Below, piece after piece: positions 32,479 to 35,620 of a DNA stretch of 35,620 nt. Location: the NCBI GenBank assembly GCA_011375345.1, contig DRLM01000087.1:1-35620 (forward strand), given 5' to 3'. The DNA comes from Gammaproteobacteria bacterium (GTDB taxonomy: Bacteria > Pseudomonadota > Gammaproteobacteria > DRLM01). Both the position numbers and the translations under genes were made by a program. Numbering within the stretch: position 1 is the stretch's first letter; the number at the start of each line of letters is the position of its first letter. The notes under the pieces are model-generated. The model was not told the DNA's origin. It made no database searches and saw only the letters and a program-made list of their open reading frames with translations.

Positions 32479-33159
32479 ATGCGCTTGTCCATCATCATCC
32501 CCGCTCTAAATGAAGGTGCCAACATCACCGCCACCTTGCAACCCCTGCAAACATTGCGACGGGCGGGGCATGAAATCATCGTTGTGGATGGCGGGAGTGA
32601 CGACGACACGGCCAGGCAGGCATCACCGCTTTCAGACAACGTTATATCAAGCCTCCGCGGCCGCGCCCGTCAAATGAACACCGGCGCGGATGCGGCGGCA
32701 AACGATATTCTCCTGTTTCTCCACGCCGATACCCTGCTACCACACAATGCAGACAAACTAATCGTCCGGGGCATGAATCAAACCGGTAAAGCATGGGGAC
32801 GCTTTGACGTCTGCCTGTCAGGCCGGCACCCGATGTTGCGTGTCGTGGAAAGAAGCATGAACCTCCGCTCCCGGCTCAGTGGCATCGCCACCGGCGATCA
32901 AGCCATGTTTGTCAAACGCGCAATGTTTGAAAAAGTCGGCGGTTTTCCCGATATCCCGCTCATGGAAGACATCGCCTTGTCGCACCAACTCAAGCAACAC
33001 AGCCGGCCGTTGTGCTTGTCCACGCCCCTCGTCACCTCCAGCCGCCGCTGGGAGCAACACGGCATAATGAAAACCATCGTGTTGATGTGGCACTTGCGCC
33101 TGGCCTACTATTTCGGCGCCGATCCTCAGCAACTGGTCAAACGCTATTACAACAAATGA
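32479..33159 (+). CDS. Arsenosugar-cluster glycosyltransferase, TIGR04283 type
   Basis: A 226-residue GT-A fold family 2 glycosyltransferase. The N-terminus RLSIIIPALNEGANITATLQPLQ starts the nucleotide-binding domain. EIIVVDGGSDDDTA and ILLFLHADTLLP supply the acidic and DxD-like metal site (HAD). GDQAMFVKRAMFEKVGGFPDIPLMEDIALSHQLK is the acceptor-side motif with ED. Proteins of this type are regularly encoded beside arsM and arsS and presumed to act on the arsenosugar. The acceptor is not demonstrated. ATG 32479 has no strong ribosome binding site; the palindromic repeat lies just upstream. It overlaps the next gene by ATGA. Confidence 0.9.
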   Translation: MRLSIIIPALNEGANITATLQPLQTLRRAGHEIIVVDGGSDDDTARQASPLSDNVISSLRGRARQMNTGADAAANDILLFLHADTLLPHNADKLIVRGMNQTGKAWGRFDVCLSGRHPMLRVVERSMNLRSRLSGIATGDQAMFVKRAMFEKVGGFPDIPLMEDIALSHQLKQHSRPLCLSTPLVTSSRRWEQHGIMKTIVLMWHLRLAYYFGADPQQLVKRYYNK

Positions 33160-33767
33160 CCACCCGCCTGCTCGTCTTCGCCAAAGCGCCCGTACCGGGC
33201 CAGGTCAAAACCCGGCTCATTCCCGCCATCGGTGCCGAACAGGCCGCCACCCTGCACCAAGACCTGATGCAACGCACCGTCGCCACAGTTTGCCAAACAC
33301 ATCTGCCAGTGGAACTGTGGTGCGCGCCGGATATCCACCACCCCGCATTGGCCACACTCATAAAAACCCACGCCCTGCTGCCCCGTACCCAATACGGCCC
33401 GGACTTGGGCACCCGCATGAGCCACGCCGCCGTCACCACCCTGGCCGGTGCCGACGCGGTGATCTTGGTGGGCACAGACTGTCCCACGCTTTGCCCTGCC
33501 GATATTGAACAAGCCCAAGCTGCCCTGACGAAGGGCGCCAATGTCGTGCTAGGACCGGCCGAAGACGGTGGCTACTGGCTGCTGGGATTGCGCCGGCATC
33601 ATCCTGAGTTGTTCAGCGAAATCCCATGGGGCAGCGACAGCGTGCTGGCACTCACCCGCGAACGCCTGCGCAACTTGAACTGGCACTGGCACGAATTATC
33701 CGTCCGGTACGATGTCGACAGACCGGAGGACCTGGCGCGGTGGATGCAAATTCAAGCAGGCGCCTGA
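33156..33767 (+). CDS. Arsenosugar-cluster transferase, TIGR04282 type (DUF2064)
   Basis: A 203-residue nucleotidyl/glycosyl-transferase-like protein. RLLVFAKAPVPGQVKTRLIPAIGAEQAATLHQDLM is the N-terminal signature. DAVILVGTDCPTLCPADIEQAQAAL and VVLGPAEDGGYWLLGLRRHHPELFSEIPWGSDSVLALTRERL are the central blocks, the D/ED pairs being likely metal ligands. Members accompany TIGR04283 genes in arsenosugar clusters. ATG 33156 overlaps the previous stop (ATGA), so the two are coupled. The upstream frame is open from 33012 but lies inside the preceding gene. It ends the cluster; no terminator is obvious in the next 160 bases before convergent ilvD. Confidence 0.9.
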   Translation: MTTRLLVFAKAPVPGQVKTRLIPAIGAEQAATLHQDLMQRTVATVCQTHLPVELWCAPDIHHPALATLIKTHALLPRTQYGPDLGTRMSHAAVTTLAGADAVILVGTDCPTLCPADIEQAQAALTKGANVVLGPAEDGGYWLLGLRRHHPELFSEIPWGSDSVLALTRERLRNLNWHWHELSVRYDVDRPEDLARWMQIQAGA

Positions 33768-33927
33768 CCTGCGGAAAAAGGCGGCAGGCTTGACACCCGC
33801 TCCCCTGCAATGCCCCGATGCCAACACATCAAGCCGGTCAGCTCTATTGCGAACGCACAAATCACACAAATTAAGGGCTGCGACCCCTTTTCCCTATGGT
33901 CAGTGAGCGATGCGGGCCAGCCAGACC
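33768..33927. other. Spacer between arsenosugar cluster and ilvD
   Basis: These 160 bases lie between convergent stops. They are less GC-rich than the flanks around 33850-33880. I see no gene and no classic terminator. Confidence 0.5.
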
Positions 33928-35620
33928 TCACCCCCACTTCAACCGCCCCACATCCCTAACAGCCCCCCGCGCCGCCGAAGTCGTCATCGCCGCATACGCC
34001 TTGAGCGCCGCCGACACCTCCCGCCGCCGCCCCACCGGCTGCCACGCCTGGGCGCCCCTGGCGTCCATCACTTTCCGCCGGCGTTCCAGTTCCTCATCGC
34101 TCAAGGCCACGCGGATAGCCCGCCCGGGTATGTCGATCTCGATCACGTCGCCCTCTTCCAGCAAGCCGATGGCACCGCCTTCCGCCGCTTCCGGGGAGAC
34201 ATGGCCGATGGACAAACCGGAGGTGCCGCCGGAAAAGCGGCCGTCGGTGACCAGGGCGCAGTCTTTGCCCAGGCCTTTGGATTTGAGGTAGCTGGTGGGG
34301 TAGAGCATTTCCTGCATGCCGGGTCCGCCGCGGGGGCCCTCATAACGGATGATGACCACGTCGCCGGCTTTGATGCGACCACCCAAGATGGCCTCCACCG
34401 CACCATCCTGGCTCTCGAAAATGCGGGCGGGGCCGGAGAATTTGAGGGCATTTTTGTCCACCCCGGCGGTTTTGACGATGCAGCCGTCTTCGGCGATGTT
34501 GCCGTAGAGCACGGCCAGACCGCCGTCCTTGCTGTAGGCGTGTTCCAGGCCGCGGATGCAGCCTTGCTCGCGGTCCAGGTCCAGTTCGGTGTAACGCCGG
34601 CTTTGGGAGAAGGCTTCGGTGCTGGGCACGCCGCCAGGCGCGGCGCGGAAGAAGGTGTGCACGGCCTCGTTGTTGGTGCGGCGCACATCCCATTCCGCCA
34701 GGGCCTCTGCAAGGCTGGCGCTGTGCACGGTGCCCGCGCCGGCGTGGACCAAACCACCCCGCTCCAGCTCACCCAATATGCCCATGACACCACCGGCGCG
34801 GTGCACGTCCTCCATGTGATATACGGGCGTGCTGGGGGCGACTTTGCACAAATGGGGCACTTTGCGCGACAGGCGGTCAATATCTTTCATGGCGAAACCC
34901 ACCCCCGCTTCCTGGGCCGCCGCCAGCAGGTGCAATACGGTGTTGGTGGAACCGCCCATGGCAATGTCCAGGGCCATGGCGTTCTCAAAGGCTTCAAAGG
35001 TGGCGATGGAACGCGGCAGCACGCGGGCATCGTCCTGCTCGTAATAACGCTTGGTGATCTCCACGATCAGCCGCCCGGCTTTCAAAAACAGCTCCTTGCG
35101 CCCGGTGTGGGTGGCCAGCAGACTGCCGTTGCCGGGCAAACTCAGGCCCAGGGCCTCGGTGAGGCAGTTCATGGAATTGGCGGTGAACATGCCGGAGCAG
35201 GAACCGCAAGTGGGGCAGGCGACGCGTTCGATGGCGTCAATGTCGTCGTCAGGATAGCTGGCATCGGCGGCGGCCACCATGGCGTCCACCAGGTCCAGGC
35301 TGAGGTCTTTGCCGTGCAGCTTCACCTTGCCGGCTTCCATGGGCCCGCCGGAGACGAACACGGCGGGGATATTCAGACGCAGCGCGGCATTGAGCATGCC
35401 GGGAGTGATTTTGTCGCAGTTGGAGATGCACACCAGGGCATCAGCGCAGTGGGCGTTCACCATATATTCCACGGCGTCGGCAATCAGCTCCCGCGACGGC
35501 AGGGAATACAACATGCCGCCGTGGCCCATGGCGATGCCATCATCCACGGCGATGGTGTTGAACTCCCTGGCCACGCCGCCGGCGGCCTCGATCTCCCGAC
35601 ACACCATTTGCCCCAGATCC
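33928..35620 (-). CDS. ilvD: Dihydroxy-acid dehydratase, N-terminus outside window
   Basis: IlvD dehydrates 2,3-dihydroxy acids in valine, leucine and isoleucine synthesis and holds an iron-sulfur cluster. Visible are [76 protein letters not shown] and [21 protein letters not shown]. About 560 residues are in the window; by comparison with the 616-residue enteric enzyme roughly 55 N-terminal residues lie beyond base 35620. The frame stays open to the edge. It is convergent with the arsenosugar genes. Confidence 0.97.
   Translation of the reverse strand, partial: DLGQMVCREIEAAGGVAREFNTIAVDDGIAMGHGGMLYSLPSRELIADAVEYMVNAHCADALVCISNCDKITPGMLNAALRLNIPAVFVSGGPMEAGKVKLHGKDLSLDLVDAMVAAADASYPDDDIDAIERVACPTCGSCSGMFTANSMNCLTEALGLSLPGNGSLLATHTGRKELFLKAGRLIVEITKRYYEQDDARVLPRSIATFEAFENAMALDIAMGGSTNTVLHLLAAAQEAGVGFAMKDIDRLSRKVPHLCKVAPSTPVYHMEDVHRAGGVMGILGELERGGLVHAGAGTVHSASLAEALAEWDVRRTNNEAVHTFFRAAPGGVPSTEAFSQSRRYTELDLDREQGCIRGLEHAYSKDGGLAVLYGNIAEDGCIVKTAGVDKNALKFSGPARIFESQDGAVEAILGGRIKAGDVVIIRYEGPRGGPGMQEMLYPTSYLKSKGLGKDCALVTDGRFSGGTSGLSIGHVSPEAAEGGAIGLLEEGDVIEIDIPGRAIRVALSDEELERRRKVMDARGAQAWQPVGRRREVSAALKAYAAMTTSAARGAVRDVGRLKWG

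Overview
The window is GC-rich, densely coded bacterial chromosome. The order tRNA-Arg / tRNA-Ser / csrA / lysC / alaS / recX / recA / ... / pncC, together with a complete EpmA-EpmB-EF-P set, HtpX and a FimX-type protein, points to a gammaproteobacterium. It could be a sulfur-oxidising or Chromatiales-like lineage, but the sequence does not fix the order or genus. I see no phage, insertion sequence, CRISPR array or plasmid function.

Layout. 1-6.5 kb (minus strand): two tRNAs, the carbon-storage regulator csrA, aspartokinase lysC, alaS, recX and recA. 6.6-12.3 kb (minus): a large lipoprotein of unknown function, a 7TMR-DISM histidine kinase with its NarL-type response regulator, the 2'-5' RNA ligase family gene thpR, and pncC. 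In many relatives pncC lies next to recA, so the lipoprotein, two-component genes and thpR appear to be an insertion into that conserved pair. 12.5-16.9 kb: psd (+), a small PilZ protein (-), epmA and efp (-), and divergent epmB (+). 17-21.4 kb: a protein with a PilZ-like C-terminus, a convergent GNAT acetyltransferase, and a FimX-type protein with degenerate REC-PAS-GGDEF-EAL domains. These form a cyclic-di-GMP reading group without an obvious synthase or hydrolase. 21.4-26.8 kb (minus): moeA, htpX, gdhA and a short alpha-glucan phosphorylase.

27.0-33.8 kb (plus) is the accessory centrepiece. An ECF sigma factor and a soluble zinc-type anti-sigma factor precede a DUF3179 protein, a TVP38/TMEM64 membrane protein, and arsenosugar-biosynthesis genes: arsS (radical SAM), arsM (arsenite methyltransferase) and two glycosyl/nucleotidyl-transferase-like genes (TIGR04283 and TIGR04282 types). 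ArsM would methylate arsenite, ArsS would add the 5'-deoxyadenosyl group, and the last two probably build the sugar moiety. Whether the sigma/anti-sigma pair controls this cluster is inference. The window closes with ilvD (minus), whose N-terminus lies outside.

Non-coding structure is the most unusual part. A 175-bp compound palindromic element with 16-bp perfect terminal inverted repeats sits between arsS and arsM and supplies the arsS stop codon. A family of CCCCCTTTGAAAAGGGGG-like palindromes recurs in four to six intergenic gaps. A 15-bp inverted repeat separates moeA from htpX. A two-storey hairpin lies between csrA and tRNA-Ser. A C9-A10 homopolymer tract lies in the gdhA leader. All statements come from reading the sequence; no database search was run.
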